From positions 868,001 through 932,000 of the forward strand of contig NZ_QEIJ01000001.1 in the NCBI RefSeq assembly GCF_003095395.1: 64,000 bases of DNA, written 5' to 3'. The notes beneath the pieces are model-generated. The model was not told the origin of the DNA. It saw nothing but the letters and a program-made list of their open reading frames with translations, and did no database searches. A program made the position numbers and the translations under genes. Within the stretch, counting starts at the first letter, position 1. Every line of letters starts with the position of its first letter. Shown one piece after another: positions 33,231 through 42,472 of this stretch. This DNA is from Microbacterium sp. Gd 4-13 (GTDB lineage Bacteria; Actinomycetota; Actinomycetes; Actinomycetales; Microbacteriaceae).

Positions 33231-34776
33231 CCCGGCGCGCGAACGCGAAACCGCCCAAGACCACGAGGGCAAGCAAGCTCCCCCATCCGACCACGGCCTG
33301 CACGCCCGAGCCGATGATCGCGGCGGGGGTGAGCCCCTCGCGCAACGGCACGTCGGTGAGCATCGCCCCGGCGGTGTCGGACGGCAGCGAATCGATCGTC
33401 GAACCGTCGGGCGCGATCACCTGACTCGTTCCCACGGTGGAGATGTTCACCACCGCTCGACCGGTCTCGATCGCTCGCATGCGGGCGAACGCGAGTTGCT
33501 GCAGGTTCTCGTCGGTGTTGCGGAAGTCGGCGTTGTTCGTCTGGAACATGTAGACCTCGGCACCGTCGCGGACGCCGTCCCAGACGACGTCGTCGTAGAT
33601 GACGTCGAAGCAGATGGCGAGGCCGACCCCGACGCCGTCCAGGTCGAAGAACGGCGCGTTCGTGCCCGGGGTGTACTCGCGTCCGATGAGGCCGATGAGG
33701 TCGGGGGCGAGCATGGCGAAGAAGTCCCGATCGGGCACGTACTCGCCGAACGGCACGGGGTGTGTCTTGTCGTGCAGGTCGGTCGCGCCCTCCCCGGACT
33801 TCCAGAGCATCGATGTGTTGAAGATGTCGTCCCCGCGCGCGGTCGCCGCGTTGACGATCAGTGGCGCGTCCACGCGCTCGGACAGCGCGTCGAGGGTGGC
33901 CGCCGTCGCGGCGTTCGATAGTGGGTCGGAGTCGATCCCACCCTCCGGCCACAGGAGCACGTCGAGTTCCTCGCCGAAGAGCGGGGCGGATGCGGCGAGC
34001 TGAGCGTTCAGGATCGCCCCGCGCTCGCGGCGGTCGAAGTATCCGCTCGGGCCGTTCCCCTGCACGCTGCCGACGGTGAGCGACCCCGCATCCGTCGTCG
34101 GGAAAGCGGGGACGACCAGGAGGAGGATCGCGAGCGCGGCGGCGGGCACCGCGGTGACGAGGGCGCGCCACCGCGCCTCGCGGATCCACTGGATCACCGC
34201 GGCGACGAAGAAGACCATCAGGAAGGTCAGCCCCGTGACCCCGACCCACGAAGACAGATGGGCGAGCGGACTCTCTGACTGGCTCATCCCGATCCGCCCC
34301 CAGGGGAAGCCGGTGTACGGCCACGAGCCGAGAACGAGCTCGCGCATCGTCCAGAGGCCCCCGACCAGCGCCGGAAGCCCCAGAAGACGCCCGACGGGCC
34401 CCGGAAGCACCCGCGGCATCCAGCGGTAGGCGAGGGCGATCGGGATGGCCAGCGCCCCCATGATGACCGTCTCGAGACCGGCCAGCGCGAACCACGGCAC
34501 CACTCCGAGGTAGCGCGAGGTCCAGTCGACGTGGGTGAACCAGAACGACGCGCCGAAGAGCAGCCCGACGAGGAGCGCTCCTCCCGCGCGCCGCCCGATC
34601 AACGACACGAGCGAGAAACCGACGCCGACGAACGCGAGCGGCCACCACCCCACGTCGGGGAAGGACAGGTCGAGAGCGAAGCCGCCGACCACAGCGGTGA
34701 GCGATGCGGCCCAGAGCGGGAGGACGGGGCGGACGGCCGGAGTTCGGGGCACGGATCTCACCCTAGATCTCCGCAC
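33220..34776 (-). CDS. lnt: Apolipoprotein N-acyltransferase
   Basis: A 518-residue membrane enzyme that adds the third acyl chain to lipoproteins. Six to seven transmembrane helices are followed by a nitrilase-like domain with the Glu-Lys-Cys triad in WPEGGID, HDKTHPVPFGEY and AICFDVIYDD, and a last helix near the C-terminus. It has no fused polyprenol-phosphate mannose synthase domain, unlike Ppm1 of M. tuberculosis. The GTG at 34776 is used, 21 nt after helY; in-frame GTGs 5 and 8 codons later are equally possible. Several lipoproteins in the window are potential substrates. Confidence 0.92.
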   Translation of the reverse strand: MRRSRVRSVPRTPAVRPVLPLWAASLTAVVGGFALDLSFPDVGWWPLAFVGVGFSLVSLIGRRAGGALLVGLLFGASFWFTHVDWTSRYLGVVPWFALAGLETVIMGALAIPIALAYRWMPRVLPGPVGRLLGLPALVGGLWTMRELVLGSWPYTGFPWGRIGMSQSESPLAHLSSWVGVTGLTFLMVFFVAAVIQWIREARWRALVTAVPAAALAILLLVVPAFPTTDAGSLTVGSVQGNGPSGYFDRRERGAILNAQLAASAPLFGEELDVLLWPEGGIDSDPLSNAATAATLDALSERVDAPLIVNAATARGDDIFNTSMLWKSGEGATDLHDKTHPVPFGEYVPDRDFFAMLAPDLIGLIGREYTPGTNAPFFDLDGVGVGLAICFDVIYDDVVWDGVRDGAEVYMFQTNNADFRNTDENLQQLAFARMRAIETGRAVVNISTVGTSQVIAPDGSTIDSLPSDTAGAMLTDVPLREGLTPAAIIGSGVQAVVGWGSLLALVVLGGFAFARREKN

Positions 34777-34797
34777 CTGAGCGCTCGCTGCGGCGCG

Positions 34798-37281
34798 TCA
34801 CACCGTCGCATACGCGACGATGCCGCGGCGCACCGCGTCGAGGGCCTTGCGGGCCGTTCCCGCGAGGCCGGGCTCGGCGACGAGCGAGATCTGGTCGAGC
34901 AGATCGATGGTCTGCTTCGACCAGCGTACGAAGTCCCCCGCCGCCATGTCGGCGTCGGCCAGAACGCGATCCAACGGAAGACCGCGGGCCCAGGAGTGCA
35001 TCGCGGAGGCGAGGCCCGCCGAGATCGGCTCGGTACCCGGAAGATGGTGATCGCGTTCGAGATCGTCGAGCTGCTGCCAGAGCGTCTCGGTGTCGGACAG
35101 CACCTTCCGGAACGCCCCCCGCGGCAGGCCGTGTTCGCCTGGCCCGGCGTCGTCTCGGCGGGGTTCATAGACCAGGCTGCATGCCAGCGCCGCCAGAGCC
35201 GCCGCATCCAGCTCCTTCCACAGACCTCGACGCAAGCACTCCGCGATCAGCAGGTCGCGTTCGCCGTAGATGCGTCGCATCGTGCGGCCGGCCGGCGTCA
35301 GAGTCGTAACCCCGTCGCGCTCGGCGACGTAATCGAGGGCGCCGAGCACGTCGACGACGCGGTCGAAGATGCGCGCGACCGTGCCGGTGCGCTGCTCGAT
35401 CTGGCGTCGGATCTTGTCGGTGCTGCGCTTCAGCTTCCAGTACCGCTCCGCCCACCGGGCGTGATTCTCGCGGTCGGGACAGGAATGCGCGGGGTGGCGC
35501 TGCATGCGCTTGCGCAGGCTCGACAGCTCCCGCTGCCGTTGTTCGCGCGTCGCGCGCGAGGCGGTCGCGTCGCGACGGTTGAGCTTCTCGAGGTCGGCGA
35601 GCTGGCGCCGGATCTCGGAGTATTCGCGGAAGTCGCCCCGATCGCAGGTCATCGCCTTCTCGTACCCGGCGAGCGATTCGTCGGCGTCGCGCACCTGGCG
35701 GGCGAGCCCGACGACCGCGCGATCGGCCTGGAACTGAGCGAACGAGGACTCGAGGATCTCGCGCGATCGCGCACGTCCGAACTGGTCGATGAGATTCACG
35801 GCCATGTTGTACGTCGGCCGGAAGCTCGAGTTCAGCGGGTAGGTGCGACGTGAGGCGAGCGCCGCCACCGACTGCGGCTCCAACGCCGCGGTCCACTGGA
35901 TGACCGCGTGGCCCTCCACGTCGATGCCGCGGCGACCGGCGCGCCCGGTCAGCTGCGTGTACTCCCCCGACGTGATGGCGACACGTGCCTCGCCGTTGAA
36001 CTTCTCGAGCTTCTCCAGCACCACGGTGCGTGCGGGCATGTTGATGCCGAGTGCGAGGGTCTCGGTCGCGAAGACGGCCTTGACGAGCTTGCGCTGGAAG
36101 AGCTCCTCCACGACCTCCTTGAACACCGGGAGGAGGCCCGCGTGGTGGGCGGCGACGCCGCGCTCGAGGTTCTCGCGCCAGTCCCAGAAGCCGAGCACGG
36201 CCAGGTCTTCCTCGAGGAGACTCCGGGTGCGTTCCTCGACCACGCGGCGGATCTCGTCGCGCTCCTCGGGAGTGGTCAATCGCAGACCCGAGCGGCGCAC
36301 CTGCTGCACCGCGGCGTCGCAGCCGACGCGACTGAAGATGAAGAAGATCGCGGGGAGGAGGTTGGCGCGCTCGAGGAGAGCGACCACGTCCGGACGGTCG
36401 AGTCTCTCGATGCGCTGCGCGTGGGTGTTTCCGATCGGGCGCGCGCCGCGCTGTGACGAACGTCCGCGCTGCGCCGCGTAGCCCGCGCGGCCCGAGCTGC
36501 GACCGGCCTGGGAGCGCCGGTTGTTCTCGTACGTCGTTCCCCCCGCGGAGCGCATGCGCAGCAGCTCCTGATTCACCTGCGCAGTGGCGACCCCGGCTCG
36601 ATCGTCGAACAGCGGCAACAGGTCGCCCCGCACGAGTACGTGCTGCTCGAGCGGAACCGGGCGCGTCTCGGACACGATGACGGCGGTGTCGCCGCGCACG
36701 GTGTCGAGCCAGTCGCCGAACTCCTCGGCGTTGGACACCGTCGCCGACAGCGACACGAGTCGCACGCTCGGCGGGAGGTGGATGATGACTTCCTCCCACA
36801 CCGCGCCGCGGAACCGGTCGGCGAGGTAGTGGACCTCGTCCATGATCACGTAGCGCAAACCCCGGAGCGCGCCCGAGTCGGCGTAGAGCATGTTGCGCAG
36901 CACCTCGGTCGTCATCACGACGATGCGCGCCGACCCGTTGATGTTGGTGTCGCCGGTGAGGAGACCGACCTCGTCTGCGCCGTAGACGTCGACGAGCTCT
37001 CGGAATTTCTGGTTCGACAGCGCCTTCATCGGCGTCGTGTAGAACGCCTTCTCGCCCGGCTCGAGCATGGCGAGATGGATCGCGAACTCTCCGACGATCG
37101 TCTTGCCGGCACCGGTGGGCGCGGCCACCAGCACGCTGCGACCCTCCTCCAGCGCCTGGCACCCGGCGATCTGGAAGTCGTCGAGGTCGAACCGCTGGGA
37201 CGCGGCGAAGTCCGCCGTCCGCGGGTGGCGCACGCGCTCGGAGGCCCGAGCGAATCGCTCGGCCGGGCTGAGCGAACTCAC
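34798..37281 (-). CDS. helY: Ski2/Mtr4-like DExH helicase HelY
   Basis: An 827-residue superfamily 2 helicase. Motif I is APTGAGKT, motif Ib region TTEVLRNMLY, motif II DEVH, motif III SLSATVSN and motif VI QLTGRAGRRGID. A low-complexity Ser/Arg/Gly/Gln insert (NRRSQAGRSSGRAGYAAQ, near bases 36460-36530) separates the two RecA domains and is probably disordered. The C-terminal third holds the DSHCT-type helical domain. The GTG at 37281 overlaps the tatC stop (GTGA). Actinobacterial HelY is a presumed RNA helicase; the substrate is unproven. Confidence 0.93.
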   Translation of the reverse strand: MSSLSPAERFARASERVRHPRTADFAASQRFDLDDFQIAGCQALEEGRSVLVAAPTGAGKTIVGEFAIHLAMLEPGEKAFYTTPMKALSNQKFRELVDVYGADEVGLLTGDTNINGSARIVVMTTEVLRNMLYADSGALRGLRYVIMDEVHYLADRFRGAVWEEVIIHLPPSVRLVSLSATVSNAEEFGDWLDTVRGDTAVIVSETRPVPLEQHVLVRGDLLPLFDDRAGVATAQVNQELLRMRSAGGTTYENNRRSQAGRSSGRAGYAAQRGRSSQRGARPIGNTHAQRIERLDRPDVVALLERANLLPAIFFIFSRVGCDAAVQQVRRSGLRLTTPEERDEIRRVVEERTRSLLEEDLAVLGFWDWRENLERGVAAHHAGLLPVFKEVVEELFQRKLVKAVFATETLALGINMPARTVVLEKLEKFNGEARVAITSGEYTQLTGRAGRRGIDVEGHAVIQWTAALEPQSVAALASRRTYPLNSSFRPTYNMAVNLIDQFGRARSREILESSFAQFQADRAVVGLARQVRDADESLAGYEKAMTCDRGDFREYSEIRRQLADLEKLNRRDATASRATREQRQRELSSLRKRMQRHPAHSCPDRENHARWAERYWKLKRSTDKIRRQIEQRTGTVARIFDRVVDVLGALDYVAERDGVTTLTPAGRTMRRIYGERDLLIAECLRRGLWKELDAAALAALACSLVYEPRRDDAGPGEHGLPRGAFRKVLSDTETLWQQLDDLERDHHLPGTEPISAGLASAMHSWARGLPLDRVLADADMAAGDFVRWSKQTIDLLDQISLVAEPGLAGTARKALDAVRRGIVAYATV

Positions 37282-38093
37282 GCGGTGGCTTCCGGCGGGA
37301 GCAGGGTTTCCTGACGCTTCCTGCGGCGGCGGTCGAGCAGCACGGTGAGGCCCGCCGCCGCGAGGTAGAGCACGATGAGGATGCCGGCGAGGCCGAGCAT
37401 GCTGACGACGTCGGCCGCGGGCGTGGCCAGGGCCGAGAAGATCGTCGCGACGAGGATGGCGACGCGCCATCCCTTGAGGATCGCCATTCCGCTCATCACG
37501 CCGGCGAAGTTGAGCGCGACGAGGAAGACCGGGAGAACGAACGCGACCCCGATGAAGATGAGCAGCTTGAAGACGAAATCGTAGTAGTTGGCCGCCTCGA
37601 ACAGCTGCGCCCCCTGCTGGGGCACGAACGTGGCCATCAGCTCGATGATGTGGGGCATGATGAACACCCCCATCACGCAGCCGCCGAAGAACAGCGGCAC
37701 GGCGGCGGCGACGAAGCCGATCGTGTACCGCACCTCGGACCGCGTGAGCCCGGGAACGATGAACGCCCAGATCTGCCAGAGCCAGATGGGTGCCGACAGC
37801 AGGAGGCCCAGCGCGAAGGCGATCCGCATGCGCAGGTCGAAGCCGGAGGTGACGCCGGCGAAGTTCAGGGCCACGAGATCGGTGCCCCGCTGCTCCGCCA
37901 CGATGCGGATGGGCTCGGTGAGAACGTCGATCACCGGACCCGTGATGAAGAAGGCGACGACCATCCCGACGACGAGAGCGAGAGCGGCGATCATCAGCCG
38001 CCTGCGCAGCTCGACGAGATGCTGGCCGAGCGACATGCGTCGATCGCGCCGCGGCTCACGCCCTCCCACGCGAGGGGGCTCGGTCGTCACCAC
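37278..38093 (-). CDS. tatC: Twin-arginine translocase subunit TatC
   Basis: A 271-residue receptor of the Tat export machinery with six transmembrane helices. The N-terminal LGQHLVELRRRLMIAALALV motif recognises the twin-arginine signal. FAGVTSGFDLRMRIAFALGL and the last helices AGILIVLYLAAAGLTVLL are typical. The GTG at 38093 has an adjacent in-frame GTG. It follows tatA after 6 nt and overlaps helY. No tatB is nearby, which is normal since TatB is encoded elsewhere in actinobacteria. Confidence 0.96.
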   Translation of the reverse strand: MVTTEPPRVGGREPRRDRRMSLGQHLVELRRRLMIAALALVVGMVVAFFITGPVIDVLTEPIRIVAEQRGTDLVALNFAGVTSGFDLRMRIAFALGLLLSAPIWLWQIWAFIVPGLTRSEVRYTIGFVAAAVPLFFGGCVMGVFIMPHIIELMATFVPQQGAQLFEAANYYDFVFKLLIFIGVAFVLPVFLVALNFAGVMSGMAILKGWRVAILVATIFSALATPAADVVSMLGLAGILIVLYLAAAGLTVLLDRRRRKRQETLLPPEATA

Positions 38094-38099
38094 GACGGG

Positions 38100-38354
38100 T
38101 CAGGGCTTGGGGTCGGTGGTGCCGCGCGCGGGATCCGCCGCGATGTTCGACGCATCGCGAACCTCCGGGGCGACCGGCGATGTGGTGGTCGGGTCGGCGG
38201 CGTCTTCCTTCTTCATCTCTTTGATCTCGCTGCGGAAGACGCGGGCCGACTGGCCCATGCTCTTCGCCAGCGCGGGGAGCTTCGCAGCTCCGAAGAGGAG
38301 GAGGATGACCGCGAGGACGATCAGGAGGTGCCATCCTGTCAAACCTTGGAACAT
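38100..38354 (-). CDS. tatA: Twin-arginine translocase subunit TatA
   Basis: An 84-residue pore-forming Tat subunit. It has a short periplasmic N-terminus, one transmembrane helix ([20 protein letters not shown]), the FG-x-x-K-L-P hinge, an amphipathic helix ([19 protein letters not shown]) and an acidic, Pro/Thr-rich tail. GGAAGGA lies upstream of the ATG. A TAGACT hexamer at 38382-38387 (minus strand) may give the tat genes a promoter inside the larger pafBC unit. Confidence 0.96.
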   Translation of the reverse strand: MFQGLTGWHLLIVLAVILLLFGAAKLPALAKSMGQSARVFRSEIKEMKKEDAADPTTTSPVAPEVRDASNIAADPARGTTDPKP

Positions 38355-38432
38355 GAGGGGTCCTTCCGCCGTCGGTGATGTCAGTCTAACGCGCGGTTCT
38401 GCGCTCAGGCCGATGACGCGGCTGCGGGTCGC

Positions 38433-39407
38433 CTATGCGCGGTGCGGGTCGCGGTACTGCGTCAGCGCCGCCTGGGCCCAGGCGGCGGCCGCCCGGCGCG
38501 CAGCGAGGGGTTCGAGGATCTCGACCTGGCCGCCCCGCCGGGCGGCGAGACGCTTCAGGCTGTGCTCGTCGGCGACGCGAACCGTCGCCACCGGCTGGTC
38601 ACCCGACTCGTCGACGACGGCGCGTTCCAGGTAGACACCCAGCAGGGGTGCGACCGCCCGGTCGTACCGCACCCGCGCGACCGGGTCGTTCTCGCCGGGT
38701 TCGAACAGCGCCGGCACCGGCTCGCCGCCGTGCGTGACGGGGATGTCGGTGAGGACCACATCGCTCACCCGCTCGAGGTGGAAGGTGCGCACCGCCTCGC
38801 GGAGGTGGCACCACCCCTGCAGATACCACTGACCGCTCGCGATGTGCACCTTGACGGGATCGACCGTGCGCGTGGTGGCCGCAGCATCCGGAGCGCGATA
38901 CGTGAACGAGACCGCGACGCCCCGGCGCAGGGCGTCGGCGACCACGTCGCGCACCCCGTCGACGGGGCCGGGCGCAACGATCACGTCGGCGGGGGCCGTC
39001 GCCGCACCGCGGGACAACTTGGCGAGCAGCTCCGTGACGAGGGGGCTGTCGCCCACCCCCGGCAGAGTGCGGGCGAGTTGGAGTCCGGCGAGGAGCGCAG
39101 CCGCCTCTCGCGCACTGAGCTTCGGAGAGCGCTCGAGTCCGACCGTGTTGGTGATGACGATGAGGTCGCGCTCGTCGAGCAGATCCCAATTGATGTCGAA
39201 GAGGTCGTGGGGCAGCTGCCAGAACCCACCGTCGCCGGGAAGACCGATGACGGTGAGCTTCTCGACCATCGCCCGCATCTGGTCGGGGGTGACGTCGAAC
39301 TCGTCCGCCGCCTCGGCGACCGACACCTCGCCCTTGCCCACGAGGTAGGGGACGAGCTGCAGCATGAGGGCGGCCCGGTCGGTCGCCACCAGCGGGCGCG
39401 CGCTCAT
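38433..39407 (-). CDS. pafC: WYL-domain transcriptional regulator PafC
   Basis: A 324-residue regulator. The N-terminal winged helix region (GEVSVAEAADEFDVTPDQMR) precedes a WYL domain containing HIASGQWYLQGWCHLREAVR, followed by the WCX C-terminal extension. With PafB it forms the activator of the LexA/RecA-independent DNA damage response known from mycobacteria. It overlaps pafB by 4 bp (ATGA), consistent with 1:1 synthesis. No Pup ligase gene (pafA) is next to it. Confidence 0.93.
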   Translation of the reverse strand: MSARPLVATDRAALMLQLVPYLVGKGEVSVAEAADEFDVTPDQMRAMVEKLTVIGLPGDGGFWQLPHDLFDINWDLLDERDLIVITNTVGLERSPKLSAREAAALLAGLQLARTLPGVGDSPLVTELLAKLSRGAATAPADVIVAPGPVDGVRDVVADALRRGVAVSFTYRAPDAAATTRTVDPVKVHIASGQWYLQGWCHLREAVRTFHLERVSDVVLTDIPVTHGGEPVPALFEPGENDPVARVRYDRAVAPLLGVYLERAVVDESGDQPVATVRVADEHSLKRLAARRGGQVEILEPLAARRAAAAWAQAALTQYRDPHRA

Positions 39408-40396
39408 GATGGTCCTCCGTGCAGCGCGAGTGTCGCTTCGAGCCGCCGGATGACCTCGTCGCGCAGCTCGGCGGGCTCGACCACGCGCACCTCCGGTCCG
39501 TACGACGCGATCTCATCGGCGAAGACGTGCACGTCGACGTAGGGAACGCGGATCTCCTGCCCCTCCGTGCTCGCGCGACGGCGCAGCCGCAGCGCGGCCT
39601 CGGTTCCGGGGTGCACGGCCAGCAGCGCGCTCTGGCGCGAAGCGAGCTCGCGGAGTCCGGCCAGACCACGCTCCCCCGCGTCGGCGCGAAGCGTGGGGTC
39701 GAACGACTCCTTCGTGACGACGACATCGCCGACGATGCGCGAGAGAAGGAACGTGCGCTCGGCCTCCACTCCCAGATCGATTCCGAACACGTGCCAGCGC
39801 GCCTCGTACTCGACGAGGGCGAGAGGACGGATGCGGCGAACCCGGGCGGTCTCCTCACCGGGACGCAGGTAGGAGAACTCCACCGCGCGGCTCAGCTCGA
39901 TCGCGCGCTGCAGGGGCGGGAACGACGCGTCGCGCAGACTGATCCGCGGCGCGTAGCCGATGATCGGCTCGTCGACCTCGATGCCGAGCGCCCGGATCTT
40001 CCGCAGGCCGCTGCGGGCGTCGGCCGAGAGCGACTCCGAACCCCACACGCCCCCGGCAAGATTGAGCAGAGCGACCTCGGCGGGGGTGAACTCGATATCA
40101 TCCGGCAGCTCGTACTCCGCCGTCGGAACGCGGTACCGGGCCTCGCGGAGGTCGTCGGGATCGGCGTAGTCGCCGATCGTCTCGATGGGCACCCCGAGCC
40201 CGCGGAGGTTCTCTTTGTCTCGTTCGAACATCTTCTCGAGCGCGTCACGTGAGGCGCCTGCCTCGGACTGCTCCCGATAGCCCGCGACCGAAGACAGGAT
40301 GGTGTCTTTGGTCAGCCCCTGCTCGGTGGCCATGAGAGCGACCACGAGATTGACGAGGCGCTCTTCCGGGGCGTTCTTCGAGGCGGGCGAGGGCAC
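39404..40396 (-). CDS. pafB: WYL-domain transcriptional regulator PafB
   Basis: A 330-residue partner of PafC. The start PEERLVNLVVALMATEQGLT is the diagnostic PafB N-terminus with its winged helix. The WYL domain reads VEYEARWHVFGIDLGVEAER, with WHV in place of WYL. The GTG at 40396 follows TAGGAT (40403-40408, minus strand) by 6 nt, so the pafB-pafC-tat-helY-lnt unit probably begins with a leaderless mRNA. It is divergent from an amidohydrolase gene 97 nt away. Confidence 0.93.
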   Translation of the reverse strand: MPSPASKNAPEERLVNLVVALMATEQGLTKDTILSSVAGYREQSEAGASRDALEKMFERDKENLRGLGVPIETIGDYADPDDLREARYRVPTAEYELPDDIEFTPAEVALLNLAGGVWGSESLSADARSGLRKIRALGIEVDEPIIGYAPRISLRDASFPPLQRAIELSRAVEFSYLRPGEETARVRRIRPLALVEYEARWHVFGIDLGVEAERTFLLSRIVGDVVVTKESFDPTLRADAGERGLAGLRELASRQSALLAVHPGTEAALRLRRRASTEGQEIRVPYVDVHVFADEIASYGPEVRVVEPAELRDEVIRRLEATLALHGGPS

Positions 40397-40493
40397 CTCT
40401 TCATCCTACGGGCGGGAGGGTTTCCGGTGGCCGCCGAGGTGTAGCCTGACGCCCGAATGCACCAGGCGGGTGCGCGCGGGGAGGGGTCGGGAC

Positions 40494-41504
40494 ATGTGCA
40501 CGAGTTTCCAACTGCGGGCCAAGGACGGCAGCGTCTGCGTGGCGAGGACGATGGAGTTCCCCGACATGCTCGGGGCCCGGCTGACCGTGATCCCCCGCGG
40601 GCTCGCACTGACGTCGACGGCTCCTGCCGCGGACGGTGTCTCGTGGACCAGCCGGTACGGCGTCGTCGGGATGGACGCCGTCGGCACACCGCAGCTGCTG
40701 ACCGACGGCATGAACGAGAAGGGCCTGTACGCCGGGGCCCTCTACATGCCCGGATTCGCCTCGTACGAGGAGCCGGGCGATGATGCGTCGACGACGCTCG
40801 ACGTGCTGGACGCCGTCGTCTTCGCTCTCACGACGTGTGCGACGGTCGCAGAGGTCTTCGACGCCTTCGCCGGTATCCGCGTGTGGGGGCGCGACAACCC
40901 CCTGATTCAGGGCGTGCCGCCGCTGCACCTCGTGCTGCACGACGCCACGGGCGCCGCCGGGGTCATCGAGTTCGAGGACGGAGCGCAGCAGCACCGCGAC
41001 AATCCCCTCGGCGTCGCGACGAACGCCCCGTACCTCGATTGGCACCACGAGAACGTGCGCAACTGGCTCCCCCGCCTCACCGCGGCCAATCCTGCGCCGG
41101 TGGCCATCCGCGGCGTGGAGTTCGCTCCCCTCTCTCAGGGGCAGGGCTTCATCGGGCTGCCGGGTGACTCCGGCAGCGCCGGACGGTTCCTGCGCGCCAC
41201 CGCCTACGTCATGACGCTGCAGTCACCCGACGACGCCGACGCCCTGGAACAGCTCAGCCTGCACGCCATCAACAACTTCGACATCCCCGTCGGCATGATG
41301 AGCGGCATCAGCGGCACCGGTATCGAGCAGGACGACCAGACGAAGTGGTCGAGCATCTCCAGTCTCACCGCGCGTCGCTACATCGTGCGCACGCAGGCGA
41401 ACCCGACTCCGATGGCGGTCGACCTCGGCACGACCGACTTCACCGGCGACGCCCCGCGGCAGGTCGAACTCGTCGCGGGTGGTTTCACGTCGCTGACGGT
41501 CTGA
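40494..41504 (+). CDS. Ntn-hydrolase, linear amide C-N hydrolase (choloylglycine/penicillin V acylase family)
   Basis: A 336-residue cholylglycine hydrolase family enzyme. Met is followed at once by Cys2 (MCTSFQLRAKDG), the N-terminal nucleophile after Met removal. RTMEFPDMLGARLTVIPRG carries the family Arg/Asp positions, and ATNAPYLDWHHENVRNW carries the Asn oxyanion region. No signal peptide is present, so it is cytosolic. Substrates in the family are conjugated bile acids, penicillin V or acyl-homoserine lactones; which applies is unknown. The ATG at 40494 has a ribosome-binding site GGGGAGGGG. TAGCCT at 40442-40447 is a possible -10. Confidence 0.88.
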   Translation: MCTSFQLRAKDGSVCVARTMEFPDMLGARLTVIPRGLALTSTAPAADGVSWTSRYGVVGMDAVGTPQLLTDGMNEKGLYAGALYMPGFASYEEPGDDASTTLDVLDAVVFALTTCATVAEVFDAFAGIRVWGRDNPLIQGVPPLHLVLHDATGAAGVIEFEDGAQQHRDNPLGVATNAPYLDWHHENVRNWLPRLTAANPAPVAIRGVEFAPLSQGQGFIGLPGDSGSAGRFLRATAYVMTLQSPDDADALEQLSLHAINNFDIPVGMMSGISGTGIEQDDQTKWSSISSLTARRYIVRTQANPTPMAVDLGTTDFTGDAPRQVELVAGGFTSLTV

Positions 41505-41520
41505 CCGGAGCGGTCGGACC
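41498..41520. terminator. Hairpin between convergent genes
   Basis: GGTCTGACC and GGTCGGACC pair over 9 bp (one G-T pair) around a GGAGC loop, spanning the stop of the amidohydrolase gene, 10 bp before the end of the convergent FKBP gene. There is no T-tract. Confidence 0.6.
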
Positions 41521-41530
41521 GGCGGGGGCT

Positions 41531-42463
41531 CTAGCCCACTCCGAGGACGTCGATCACGTAGACGATCGCAGGCTGAGCCTGCGCGGCGTCTGCATCGCCC
41601 GCGGGCTGGACCACCATCAGCTGCGAACCGGCCGGCTGACCGCGCAGCGCATCGGCGATCACCGGCGGCAGCGCGTCGAGCGTCTGGCGCAGCGGCTCGG
41701 AATCCCAGGTGGTGTTGACGGTCGTCTTCGGGTCGTCCCAGTCGACCGAGGTGAAAGCGAACAGCACACTGTCGTCGTCGTTGACCTCGGCGCCGTCGCC
41801 CTTCTTCAGCACCTGGACGACGGGCTCGGTCGGCGCATCGGCGTCGGGGACGATGATGCCCGGACGGCCGTCGGGCGCGCGGACGACGGTGGGAAGGCCG
41901 CGGGCGTCGTTGTACTGGTCGGCGCCGTCGGCCTTGGGCAGGTACACCTTGCGGACGTCCACCACGGCGACCGCCGACTCCCCGTCCTCGAGTCCGAGGC
42001 CCGCGACGGCGTCGGGCGAGATGCCGTCCGCCGACAGCGCGACGACGACACGCGAGCCTTCGCTCGCGCACATCAACGCGTCACCGAACTGCGGGAACGT
42101 CTGCGCCCACTGCGTCAGGCTCAACGGACGGCTGGTGTCACCGTTGTACGAGGTCGCCACGAGCGGCTGACCGGTCTCGCCGCTGACGAGGGAGAGATCG
42201 AGCACCACGAGCTGGGAGTCGGTCGTGATCTGCGGCCCGTCACCGGTCTCGAGGTCGTACGACGTCGTCTCGGCGACGTGGAAGGGGGTGCGGACCTCGA
42301 TGTCGGGCGCGGTGTCGACGGCACCCGAGACGTCGATCAGGTCGGACGTCGTCGACGACGAGGACGGACGCGGGCACGAGTCGTCGACAGAGGTCGACGC
42401 ACAGCCGACGAGACCCGCCGCAGCGAGGGCGGTCACAGCGACGATTACCGGGATTCTGCGCAC
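41531..42463 (-). CDS. FKBP-type peptidyl-prolyl isomerase-like lipoprotein
   Basis: A 310-residue lipoprotein. The signal sequence ends AAGLVGCAST. Two weakly FKBP-like segments follow, the C-terminal one around VLFAFTSVDWDDPKTTVNTT and PPVIADALRGQPAGSQLMVV. Similar two-domain FKBP-like lipoproteins are known beside pafBC in Microbacteriaceae. The aromatic isomerase pocket is not clearly conserved, so activity is uncertain. GTG at 42463, 6 nt after TAGACT (42470-42475, minus strand), leaderless. Confidence 0.7.
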   Translation of the reverse strand: MRRIPVIVAVTALAAAGLVGCASTSVDDSCPRPSSSSTTSDLIDVSGAVDTAPDIEVRTPFHVAETTSYDLETGDGPQITTDSQLVVLDLSLVSGETGQPLVATSYNGDTSRPLSLTQWAQTFPQFGDALMCASEGSRVVVALSADGISPDAVAGLGLEDGESAVAVVDVRKVYLPKADGADQYNDARGLPTVVRAPDGRPGIIVPDADAPTEPVVQVLKKGDGAEVNDDDSVLFAFTSVDWDDPKTTVNTTWDSEPLRQTLDALPPVIADALRGQPAGSQLMVVQPAGDADAAQAQPAIVYVIDVLGVG

Positions 42464-42472
42464 CGGGACAGT

